A stretch of 31,992 nucleotides of DNA, taken from NCBI GenBank assembly GCA_039916225.1, contig JBDSLU010000261.1, positions 1 through 31,992 on the forward strand, given 5' to 3'. This DNA is from JBDSLU01 sp039916225. Its GTDB lineage: Bacteria; Acidobacteriota; Vicinamibacteria; Vicinamibacterales; Vicinamibacteraceae. A program made the position numbers and the translations under genes. Positions within the stretch are counted from its first letter, which is position 1. Every line of letters starts with the position of its first letter. The notes under the pieces are model-generated. The model saw nothing but the letters and a program-made list of their open reading frames with translations, made no database searches and had not been told where the DNA came from. Shown here one piece after another: positions 1 through 13,794 of the stretch.

Positions 1-6622
<6,622 letters not shown>

Positions 6623-6631
6623 GGTACGCAG

Positions 6632-6642
6632 ACTTCTGAAGT
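6632..6642. promoter_or_regulatory. Small inverted repeat in the divergent kinase/PD40 gap
   Basis: ACTTCTGAAGT is a perfect 5-bp inverted repeat around one base, lying between the leftward kinase start and the rightward PD40 gene. It could be an operator half-site pair, but at 11 bases it may occur by chance. Confidence 0.2.
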
Positions 6643-6664
6643 AATCGACCCCCCGCCAACCGAC

Positions 6665-6670
6665 TAGAAT
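6665..6670 (+). promoter_or_regulatory. Candidate -10 element for the PD40/ThuA/cytochrome cluster
   Basis: TAGAAT lies 42 bases before the preferred GTG start of the PD40 gene, in the only AT-richer stretch of the gap. No convincing -35 hexamer is visible at 16-18 bases. Confidence 0.35.
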
Positions 6671-6712
6671 GTCGATTCACTTTTATTGATCCGCTCGCGG
6701 AAGGGGACCTAC

Positions 6713-8257
6713 GTGCCTTCATTCGACCGACGTCGCCAGTTCCAGTGGACGAACCTCTCGATCGTTGCGATGGCCATTGGTGTTGCCAGTGTGGCCAGCC
6801 AAGCGCCGACGCCGACGGTCGGGACCTTCCTGAATCACGCCGACGTGGGCTCCGTGCTGCATCCCGGCTCGGCCGTCTTCGACCCGGCAACCCAGACCTA
6901 CACGGTCTCGGGCAGCGGCGAGAACGTCTGGGGCACGGCGGATGCGTTGCACTTCGTCTGGACCAAGGTCGAAGGCGACGTCGCCATCGAGGCGGACGTC
7001 GCGTTGGTCGGCGCCGGCCGGAACGCCCATCGCAAGGCGATGCTGATGATTCGGGAGGGGTTGGACGCCGACGCGGCCTACGTCGACGCCGCCGTCCACG
7101 GTGATGGACTGACCTCAATCCAGTTCCGCGCCGCCAAGGGAGGCCCGACGCAGGAGGTCCAATCGAACGTCGCCGGGCCCGCGCGCGTCCGCATCGAGCG
7201 CCAGGGCGACTATGCCCGCCTCTACGTCGCCGAGGCCGGTCAGCCGCTGCGGTTCTCGGGCGGGGCCGCCCGCGTCGCCTTCAGCGGGCCGCTCTACGTC
7301 GGCATCGGCGTCTGCTCGCACGACAAGGACGAAGTCGTGCAGGCCACCTTCCGCAACGTCGTCGTCCAGCCGCTGACCGCCTCCGCCAAGCCGCCCGTCC
7401 TCTACAGCACGCTCGAAACGGTGCCGCTCGGGACCGCGTCGACCGATCGCCGGGTGCAGTACGTGAGCACCACCCGGTTCGAGGCGCCCAACTGGTACCC
7501 GGACGGCAAGGCGTGGCTGGTCAACTCAGGGGGCAAGCTGCTCCGCATCCCGATGGGCGGCGGCACGGCGGACACCGTGAACACGGGGTCGCGCACCCGC
7601 AACAACAACGATCACGGCATCTCGAAGGACGGGTCGACGATTCTCATCAGCGACCAGACGGAAGGCGCGACCGCCGAGCGCGGTGGCCCGTCGCGGATCT
7701 ACACGCTGCCGCTGGGCGGCGGCGAGCCGACCCTGGTCACCAGGAATGCGCCGTCCTACTGGCACGGCATCTCGCCCGACGGGCAGACGCTGGCCTACTG
7801 CGCGCAGCGCGACAACGAGTTCGACGTCTACACCACCCCCGTCGGTGGCGGCGCCGAGACACGGCTCACGACGGCCGCCGGCCTCGACGACGGCCCCGAA
7901 TACTCGCCGGACGGCCAGTGGATCTACTTCAACTCGGTCCGCACCGGGCTGATGCAGATCTGGAAGATGAAGCCGGACGGCACCGAGCAGACCCAGGTGA
8001 CGTCGGACGCGTTCAACAACTGGTTCGCGCACCCATCGCCGGACGGCCGTTTCCTCGTCTTCCTGTCCTACGACAAGAGCGTCTCGGGCCATCCGGCCAA
8101 CCAGGACGTGCGGCTGCGGCGGATGACGGTGGCGGACGGCCAGATCACGACTGTCGGCCGGTTTTTCGGCGGGCAGGGCACGCAGAACGTGCCCAACTGG
8201 TCGCCGGATGGGCGCAGCGTGGCGTTCGTGAGTTACCAGCTCGTCCCGCAGTGGTAG
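6713..8257 (+). CDS. Secreted TolB/PD40 beta-propeller protein with DUF1349-like N-terminal domain
   Basis: A 514-residue protein, probably exported: a basic start is followed by a hydrophobic stretch and a likely cleavage after VASVASQA. Residues about 30-205 look like a DUF1349/concanavalin-like sandwich, a fold that often binds carbohydrate. The rest is a six-bladed propeller of PD40 repeats, seen as recurring YPDG, SKDG and SPDG turns, for example PEYSPDGQWIYFNS. I chose GTG at 6713 because AAGGGG sits six bases upstream; a TTG 27 bases earlier is open but has no ribosome site. No catalytic residues are evident, so it is likely a binding or scaffold protein. It leads the cluster that includes ThuA and the haem protein, which hints at a role in sugar handling; that role is inference. 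Confidence 0.85.
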   Translation: MPSFDRRRQFQWTNLSIVAMAIGVASVASQAPTPTVGTFLNHADVGSVLHPGSAVFDPATQTYTVSGSGENVWGTADALHFVWTKVEGDVAIEADVALVGAGRNAHRKAMLMIREGLDADAAYVDAAVHGDGLTSIQFRAAKGGPTQEVQSNVAGPARVRIERQGDYARLYVAEAGQPLRFSGGAARVAFSGPLYVGIGVCSHDKDEVVQATFRNVVVQPLTASAKPPVLYSTLETVPLGTASTDRRVQYVSTTRFEAPNWYPDGKAWLVNSGGKLLRIPMGGGTADTVNTGSRTRNNNDHGISKDGSTILISDQTEGATAERGGPSRIYTLPLGGGEPTLVTRNAPSYWHGISPDGQTLAYCAQRDNEFDVYTTPVGGGAETRLTTAAGLDDGPEYSPDGQWIYFNSVRTGLMQIWKMKPDGTEQTQVTSDAFNNWFAHPSPDGRFLVFLSYDKSVSGHPANQDVRLRRMTVADGQITTVGRFFGGQGTQNVPNWSPDGRSVAFVSYQLVPQW

Positions 8258-8385
8258 GCGACAGGTAAGCCACAGTGGTCAGACGACTTGTGGCGAGCGA
8301 TTGGACGCTGTTCTGGAGTAAATTTGCGGCCCGAGCCCGCCGTAGTTCAACTATCGAACATTCTTCGGACCGTCGAGGTATCAGG

Positions 8386-9336
8386 ATGCGCATGACGATG
8401 CTCCGCTCGAGCGGGCACAAGATGGGTGTGATCCAACGGTCGTGGCTCGTCGCTGGCGCCCTGGCGCTCGCGACCGCCGCGCCCCAAGCGCAAACGCCGC
8501 CGCAGACGCCCCCAGCCACCTCGCCGGCGGCCCCGGCCGCGGCCCCCGCGGCAGGCGCGCAGCCTCCCGCCCAGCGTTACCAGCCGCCGGCCAACGGCCG
8601 GAAGCGCATCCTGATCATCGCCCAGACCGTCGGCTGGCATCACGACTCGATCTCGGACGCGCTCGCCACGCTGGTGAAGATGGGGCTCGACTCGAACCTC
8701 TACGACGCCGAGATCCGCACCGACGTCGAGTGGGTCACCAAGAAGCGCCTCAACCCGATGCGCAAGAACCTGGTGCAGTACGACGCCATCGTCTTCTGCA
8801 GCACCACCGGCGAGCTGCCGCTCAGCGACGAACAGAAGGCCGACTTCCTGTCGTTCGTCCGCGACGAGGGCAAGGGCTTCGTCGGCATTCACGCCGCCCT
8901 CGACACGCTCTACCAGTGGCCGGAATACGGCGAGATGATCGGCGGCTGGTTCGACGGCCACCCCTGGAACACCTTCGACGCGCCGGTGATCATCGAGGAC
9001 CCGAGCTTCCCGGCGATGAAGCACTTCAAGGGCTCGGCGCTGGTGCTGAAGGACGAGATGTACCAGCCGAAGTCGTGGTCGCGCGAGAAGGTCAACGTGC
9101 TGATGCGTCTCGACGACAGCAAGCTCGATTACGCCAAGGCGCCCAGGGCGCGCGCCGATCATGATTTCGCGCTGGCGTGGTCGAAGATGTACGGCAAGGG
9201 CCGCGTCTTCTACTCGACGCTCGGCCACACCCGCGAATCGTGGCAGGACCCGCAGATCCAGACGATGTACCTCGAAGCCATCCGCTGGGTGCTCGGCGGC
9301 AGCGAAGGCAGCACCGCGACGCACGCGAAGCGATAG
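8386..9336 (+). CDS. ThuA-domain secreted protein (trehalose-utilisation-like fold)
   Basis: A 316-residue exported protein with a signal peptide (hydrophobic SWLVAGALALATAAPQAQ) and a Pro/Ala-rich spacer to about residue 62, then one ThuA domain. This fold is related to class I glutamine amidotransferases. Visible landmarks are RILIIAQTVGWHHDSI, the FCSTTGELPLS strand-turn, FVGIHAALDT, and the C-terminal GRVFYSTLGHTRESW. The true reaction of secreted ThuA proteins is not settled; several act in sugar keto-intermediate metabolism. ATG at 8386 is preferred (GAGG seven bases upstream); ATGs at 8392 and 8398 are equally possible. The stop is eight bases from the next start, so it is surely co-transcribed with the haem dehydrogenase. 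ThuA and PVC-type haem proteins are common partners in Planctomycetota, Verrucomicrobiota and Acidobacteriota. Confidence 0.88.
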   Translation: MRMTMLRSSGHKMGVIQRSWLVAGALALATAAPQAQTPPQTPPATSPAAPAAAPAAGAQPPAQRYQPPANGRKRILIIAQTVGWHHDSISDALATLVKMGLDSNLYDAEIRTDVEWVTKKRLNPMRKNLVQYDAIVFCSTTGELPLSDEQKADFLSFVRDEGKGFVGIHAALDTLYQWPEYGEMIGGWFDGHPWNTFDAPVIIEDPSFPAMKHFKGSALVLKDEMYQPKSWSREKVNVLMRLDDSKLDYAKAPRARADHDFALAWSKMYGKGRVFYSTLGHTRESWQDPQIQTMYLEAIRWVLGGSEGSTATHAKR

Positions 9337-9343
9337 GCGAGGC

Positions 9344-12300
9344 ATGGCACGCATGGCAAGGACGAGATCGATGAAGACGCGGAAGCGCACGCCACGGGGG
9401 CGCGGGGCCTGGTGGTCGATGGTGGCCGCCGCAGTCGTGTTCGGGGCCAGCCTGTCGGTCATGGCGCAGCAGCAGCGGCGGCCAGCCGTCGCCGGCGCTG
9501 GCCAGGGCGGTGGCATCAACGGCATCGGATCGAGCGAGGTCGGCGCCGACTTCTCGGCGAAGGAGCCGGTCAAGCCGCTCTCCCCGAAGGACGAGCAGGC
9601 GCGCTTCATCCTGCCGCCCGGCTATCACCTCGAGCTGGTGATGTCCGAGCCGCAGATCATCAGCCCGGGTGCGATCTCGTTCGACGGCAACGGCCGGATG
9701 TTCGTCGCCGAGCTGCGCAGCTACATGCTCGACGCCGACGCGACCGCCGAGAAGCAAGCGACCAGCCGCATCAGCATGCACGAGAGCACGAAGGGTGACG
9801 GCGTCTACGACCGCCACACCGTGTTCGTCGACAAGGTGTCCACGCCGCGCTTCGTCACCCCGCTCGATGGCAACGCCATCCTGACGATGGAGACGGACAC
9901 CGACGAGATCTACAAGTACACCGACACCAACGACGACGGCGTCGCCGACAAGAAAGAGCTCTTCTACAAGGGCGCCGGCCGCATCGGGCAGAACCTCGAG
10001 CACCAGCCGAGCGGCTTCATCTGGGGCATGGACAACTGGATCTACAGCACCTACAACGCCTTCCGTCTCCGTTGGACGCCGGGCGGCGAGGTGCTGAAGG
10101 AGACGACCGCGCCGAATGGCGGCCAGTGGGGCCTGACCCAGGACGACTACGGCAAGGTGTGGTTCGTCGACGCCGGCGGCGAGCGCGGCCCGATCAATTT
10201 CCAGACGCCGATCCAATACGGCGCCTTCAACGTCGACGATCAGTTCGATGACGACTGGCGCGTGGTCTATCCGGCCTACATGGGCGGCCACGCCGATACG
10301 CAGGGCGGCATGGGCCGCGTCCGCATGCCGCTCGGCGTCCTCAACCACTTCACCGCGACGTGCGGCCAGGACATCTTCCGCGGTCACAGCCTGCCGGACG
10401 ATCTGCGCGGCGACCTGCTCTTCGCCGAGCCGGTCGGCCGTCTGATCCGCCGCGCCAAGGTCAGCGTCAGCCAGGGCATCACGCGCCTCGACAACGCCTA
10501 CTCGGGAGCGGAGTTCATCACCAGCACGGATCCGCTGTTCCGACCAGTGAACATGGTGACCGCGCCGGATGGCACCATCTACATCGCCGACCTGTACCAC
10601 GGCATCGTCCAGGAATCGAACTGGACGCGGAAGGGCACCTACCTTCGCAAGAAGATCGAGCAGTACGGCTTCGAGAAGGTGATCGACCACGGCCGCATCT
10701 GGCGCCTGGTGCACGACTCGAAGAAGCCGGACTTCACCAAGCCGAACATGCTGTCGGCGACGCCAGCGCAGCTGGTCGGCTACCTGTCGCACGCCAACGG
10801 CTGGTGGCGCGACAGCGCGCAGCGCACGCTGGTGCTGCGGCAGGATGCGTCGGTGGTGCCGGCGCTGACCGAGCTGGCCAAGACCGGCAGCAGTCTGGTC
10901 GGCCGCTTCCACGCGATGTGGACGCTCGAAGGGCTCGGCAAGCTCGACGCCGGGCTGGTTCGTGAGCTCCTCAAGGACGTCAGCCCGCAGATGCGCGTGC
11001 AGGCGATCCGCGGCAGCGAGTCGCTGTGGAAGGCCGGCGACACGTCGTTCGACGCCGACGTCCGCGCGCGCGTCAAGGACGGCGACGCCAACGTCGTCAT
11101 CCAGGCGCTGCTGACGCTGAACGTGCAGATCCGGGCCAAGACCGGTGTCGACGAGGCGGCCAAGGTCGCCGAGATCACCAAGATCGTCGAGGGCGCGCAG
11201 GCGACGACCAAGGCGCGCGGCGTCAAGGAGATCGGCGACCTGATGCTGCGGCCGGCGCTGTTCACCGGCGGGGGCGGCGGTTTCCGCCTGATGGCCCCCG
11301 AGCAGCTCGCCACGCTGAAGAAGGGCGAAGGCATCTACACCGAGCTGTGCTACTCGTGCCACGGCGCCGACGGCAACGGCGAGCCGCTGGCCGGCGCGCC
11401 GGCCGGCACGACGATGGCGCCGCCGCTGGCCGGCTCGCCACGCGTCAACGCCCACAAGGACTACGTGATCCGCACCGTGCTGCACGGTCTCACTGGTCCG
11501 GTCGACGGCTCCACGTATTCGAACGTGATGATCCCGATGAACGGCAACGACGACGAGTGGATCGCGTCGATCGCGTCGTTCGTCCGCAACAACTTCGGCA
11601 ACCAGGCGTCGTTCGTATCGGCAGCCGACGTCGCGCGCGTCCGGGCCAAGACCAAGGACCGCGCCGACTTCTGGACCATCGACGAGCTCGAGTCGGCGGT
11701 GCCGAGCCAGATCGTGCCGCACGCCGGCTGGAAGGCGATGGCCAGTCACGTGCCGGGCAACGCGCTGCGCGCGGTCGGCGGACTGACGGCGGCCGGTGGC
11801 CGGCCCGCGGCCGGTTCCTGGTCGACGGGCGCGCGTCAGCAGGCCGGGATGTGGCTGACGATCGACATGGCCGCGCCGGCCACGGTCGCCGAGATCCACT
11901 TCGACTCGCCGGCGGCCTTCGCCGGCCAGGGTGGACCGGGTGGACCGGGTGGCCCGCGTCCGCCGGGTGCGCCGGGTGGTCCCGGTGGGCCTGCCGGCGG
12001 TCCTGGCGGTGCGGGTCCGGGTGCCGGGCCAGGTGCGGCGGGTGCCCCGCCAGCCGCCGGTGCGACTCCGGGTGCGGCTCCGGCGGCTCCGGCTGGCGGT
12101 CCGGGTGCGGCCGGCGGCCAGAATCGCCCGGCTGGCGCAGGTCCTGGTGGTGCTGCGGCCGGTCCCGGTGGGTTCGCGGCTGGCGGTCCGCCGACCGGCG
12201 TCTCGACGCACCCCCGCGCCTACGAGGTCCACGTCTCGCTCGACGGCGAGAAGTGGGGCCTGCCGGTGGCGAGCGGCAAGGGCGCGCCGGGCAGCACGAC

Positions 12301-12451
12301 GATCGTGCTCGAGCACCCGGTGCGGGCCCGCTACATCCGCATCACGCAGACGGCGACCGAGGAAGGGGCCCCGGCGTGGAGCGTCGCGCGCCTGCAGGTC
12401 TACGGTCCGCCGTCGCCGGCGAGCGCCGCGGCCAAGCCGAGCGCCCCGTAG
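9344..12451 (+). CDS. PVC-type membrane-bound dehydrogenase with HEAT-like region, cytochrome c and discoidin domain
   Basis: A 1035-residue exported redox protein. After a twin-basic leader and hydrophobic segment (about 25-42), residues 85-470 form a six-bladed NHL/sugar-dehydrogenase-like propeller of the TIGR02604 type, starting ILPPGYHLELVMSEPQ. Residues about 470-640 look like helical HEAT-type repeats. One haem c site, CYSCH, lies at Cys669-His673 with GADGNGEP after it; a Met-rich stretch (YSNVMIPMNGN) probably supplies the sixth ligand. The C-terminal third is an F5/8 type C discoidin domain, split by a roughly 90-residue Gly/Pro/Ala insertion. The family is thought to oxidise sugars or alcohols and pass electrons to haem; the substrate here is unknown. 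The ATG has AGGCGAGG close upstream; Met4 or Met10 are alternatives. Confidence 0.88.
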   Translation: MARMARTRSMKTRKRTPRGRGAWWSMVAAAVVFGASLSVMAQQQRRPAVAGAGQGGGINGIGSSEVGADFSAKEPVKPLSPKDEQARFILPPGYHLELVMSEPQIISPGAISFDGNGRMFVAELRSYMLDADATAEKQATSRISMHESTKGDGVYDRHTVFVDKVSTPRFVTPLDGNAILTMETDTDEIYKYTDTNDDGVADKKELFYKGAGRIGQNLEHQPSGFIWGMDNWIYSTYNAFRLRWTPGGEVLKETTAPNGGQWGLTQDDYGKVWFVDAGGERGPINFQTPIQYGAFNVDDQFDDDWRVVYPAYMGGHADTQGGMGRVRMPLGVLNHFTATCGQDIFRGHSLPDDLRGDLLFAEPVGRLIRRAKVSVSQGITRLDNAYSGAEFITSTDPLFRPVNMVTAPDGTIYIADLYHGIVQESNWTRKGTYLRKKIEQYGFEKVIDHGRIWRLVHDSKKPDFTKPNMLSATPAQLVGYLSHANGWWRDSAQRTLVLRQDASVVPALTELAKTGSSLVGRFHAMWTLEGLGKLDAGLVRELLKDVSPQMRVQAIRGSESLWKAGDTSFDADVRARVKDGDANVVIQALLTLNVQIRAKTGVDEAAKVAEITKIVEGAQATTKARGVKEIGDLMLRPALFTGGGGGFRLMAPEQLATLKKGEGIYTELCYSCHGADGNGEPLAGAPAGTTMAPPLAGSPRVNAHKDYVIRTVLHGLTGPVDGSTYSNVMIPMNGNDDEWIASIASFVRNNFGNQASFVSAADVARVRAKTKDRADFWTIDELESAVPSQIVPHAGWKAMASHVPGNALRAVGGLTAAGGRPAAGSWSTGARQQAGMWLTIDMAAPATVAEIHFDSPAAFAGQGGPGGPGGPRPPGAPGGPGGPAGGPGGAGPGAGPGAAGAPPAAGATPGAAPAAPAGGPGAAGGQNRPAGAGPGGAAAGPGGFAAGGPPTGVSTHPRAYEVHVSLDGEKWGLPVASGKGAPGSTTIVLEHPVRARYIRITQTATEEGAPAWSVARLQVYGPPSPASAAAKPSAP
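11926..12195 (+). repeat. Low-complexity GGN/CCN tract inside the discoidin domain
   Basis: About 270 bases made of imperfect GGT-GGA-CCG and GGT-GCG triplet repeats. They encode a Gly/Pro/Ala-rich insertion at roughly residues 861-950 of the haem protein. The tract begins as three near-identical nine-base units and then decays. It interrupts an otherwise normal discoidin domain. Confidence 0.85.
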
Positions 12452-12483
12452 ACGACGGCGACAGCTGATTCGTATCCGAGACC

Positions 12484-12524
12484 GACGAGCCCCGGCGGCG
12501 CCTGACGGCGTGCCGGGGCTCGTC
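12484..12524 (+). terminator. Hairpin terminator after the cytochrome gene
   Basis: A perfect 13-bp stem (GACGAGCCCCGGC with its complement at 12512-12524) closes a 15-base loop, 32 bases after the stop codon. There is no T-run downstream, so it may end transcription weakly or protect the 3' end from exonucleases. Confidence 0.65.
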
Positions 12525-12602
12525 ACGTACGGCCCGATGCGATCGAACGGCGCGGCCGCGGATTCCTGCGTCGATGGACGCCGATCCGGGGTGTGCTGGG
12601 AC

Positions 12603-12608
12603 TACAAT
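12603..12608 (+). promoter_or_regulatory. Candidate -10 element for the EF-G-domain-III-like gene
   Basis: TACAAT lies just after the terminator of the preceding gene and 50 bases before the GTG start. A matching -35 box is not evident. Position and sequence match other -10-like boxes in this window. Confidence 0.4.
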
Positions 12609-12658
12609 CCGCGTTCGGCTCGGGGCGCCCGCCCGCGCCGACAGCCCAGGAGCGCCAG

Positions 12659-12943
12659 GTGTCCCTCGCCGATTCGACGATTTCCGTGGTCGTGATGCCC
12701 AGGACGGCGGCGGACGAGCAGCGGCTCGATCGCGGCCTGAAGCAGATGAGCGCCGAGGATCCGCGGCTGCACGTGCTGCGCGATCCGCAGAGCGGTCACA
12801 CGCTCATCAGCGCGGTCGACCTGGAGCACCTCGAGCTCGTCGTCGATCGGCTGAAGCGGCAGTTCCTCGTCGAGGCCGGTATCGGCAAGCCGACCTCGAC
12901 CGGCGACGTGTGGCGCGGCCGGCCCGGCGGCCAGCTCAATTGA
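12659..12943 (+). CDS. Free-standing EF-G domain III-like protein
   Basis: A 94-residue protein that aligns by eye with domain III of elongation factor G along almost its whole length. Matching features are the opening strand ISVVVMPRTAADEQ, then L-x-x-M-x-x-EDP, a D-x-x-x-G-x-T-x-I-S strand, HLELVVDRLKRQF and VEAGIGKP. In EF-G this domain contacts the ribosome and links the GTPase half to domain IV. No GTP-binding domain, domain II or domain IV is present on either side. The conserved GMGELHLE turn has become AVDLEHLE. GTG at 12659 has AGGAG six bases upstream, and the gene has its own candidate promoter, so it looks like a real small gene rather than debris. Function is unknown; a ribosome-binding modulator is conceivable. 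Confidence 0.72.
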   Translation: MSLADSTISVVVMPRTAADEQRLDRGLKQMSAEDPRLHVLRDPQSGHTLISAVDLEHLELVVDRLKRQFLVEAGIGKPTSTGDVWRGRPGGQLN

Positions 12944-13565
12944 CGATCGACGGGGTGTAGGTCCACGTCCACGCGCCGCCCGCGATCGTGAACGAGGCCT
13001 TGTCCGCGGACACGGTGAGGTTCGTGTCCGAGCCCGCCGGCGCGGCCAGCATCAGCGGCGACGGCACGACCATGCGATCGACGACGTCCTGCTGCCACGG
13101 GCGGGTCGTCCGCGGCTCCTGGACGCCCTGGCAGCCGGCGACGACGGCCACGGACGGGAAGCTGCGGATCCCTTTCAGCTCCAGCGCCCCGCCGGCCACC
13201 GTGACGGTCTTCACGTCGAGGTGATCGTACGGCCCGTTGGGCGTCGGCGCCGGGCACGACGCGTGCGTGTTGTGCAGCTGGCGAACTTCGCTGGCGGCGT
13301 TCACGATCGTCGGCTCACCGACGATCGCCTTCGTCTGCAGGTCCCAGTCGAGGTCGATCTCGACGCGGTCGGTCACCGTCGCCTGTCCGGCCGGCTCGCG
13401 GTAGGCGATGACCGCGGGCCCCTGGTAGACGCCCACCATGTGGTAGTGGACGACCTTCGCGGCCGTCCACTTCGCGATCGCGGCGACGTCCGGCGACTGG
13501 GCGTGCGCGGGCGCGAGCGGCGCGCTGGCGAATGCAGCGGCGACGAGGAGCGTGCGGCGGAGCAT
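12936..13565 (-). CDS. Small secreted protein of unknown function
   Basis: A 209-residue protein with a clear signal peptide (RRTLLVAAAFASAPLAPAHA, cleavage likely before QS). The mature part is beta-rich and has no family I recognise. It contains two Cys residues that could form a disulphide (HASCPAPTP and VVAGCQGVQ), a YHMVGVYQG segment near the start and an ending rich in alternating hydrophobics. ATG at 13565 is preferred because the signal peptide starts there; the open frame extends further upstream with no signal. Its stop overlaps the stop of the EF-G-like gene by eight bases on the opposite strand. It is divergent from the TonB receptor and probably periplasmic. Confidence 0.78.
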   Translation of the reverse strand: MLRRTLLVAAAFASAPLAPAHAQSPDVAAIAKWTAAKVVHYHMVGVYQGPAVIAYREPAGQATVTDRVEIDLDWDLQTKAIVGEPTIVNAASEVRQLHNTHASCPAPTPNGPYDHLDVKTVTVAGGALELKGIRSFPSVAVVAGCQGVQEPRTTRPWQQDVVDRMVVPSPLMLAAPAGSDTNLTVSADKASFTIAGGAWTWTYTPSIVN

Positions 13566-13627
13566 GGCCGGAAGGATGCCACAATGCCGTCGGGCGTCCA
13601 ACGGAGCTCGACCACCCCAGCCGCCCT

Positions 13628-13674
13628 GCGTCCGGCCCTGCCGCTCGCCTGCGCAGGCGAGGTCGCTCGGACGC
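13628..13674. repeat. 47-base dyad with an 18-bp perfect palindrome
   Basis: CTCGCCTGCGCAGGCGAG (13644-13661) is a perfect palindrome. It is flanked by a second matching pair, GCGTCCG at 13628-13634 and CGGACGC at 13668-13674. Together they can form a two-stage cruciform or RNA hairpin. It lies between divergent genes and resembles a REP-type element or a regulator-binding dyad. I see no second copy in the window. Confidence 0.6.
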
Positions 13675-13727
13675 CTTCGGAATCCATCACCGATCGCGCC
13701 ATGGTCTGTCCATGAAGGCGCAGCACG

Positions 13728-13758
13728 GCTGAGAAAGCTGCAGATTGCAGGTTTCAGC
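13728..13758 (+). other. Leader hairpin upstream of the TonB receptor
   Basis: GCTGA pairs with TCAGC, then AA with TT after a bulged G, then CTGCA with TGCAG around a GAT loop: about 12 bp in 31 bases. It ends 36 bases before the ATG, in the likely 5' untranslated region, so it could affect mRNA stability or translation. Confidence 0.45.
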
Positions 13759-13794
13759 AGTCCATGCCGCCTTCTGTGCTGAGGGGAGACACAC

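Noticed and set aside
9092..12526. 1144-residue minus-strand open frame opposite ThuA/cytochrome genes
   Set aside because: The plus strand carries signal peptides, haem motif and known domains; the minus frame has none and is a shadow.
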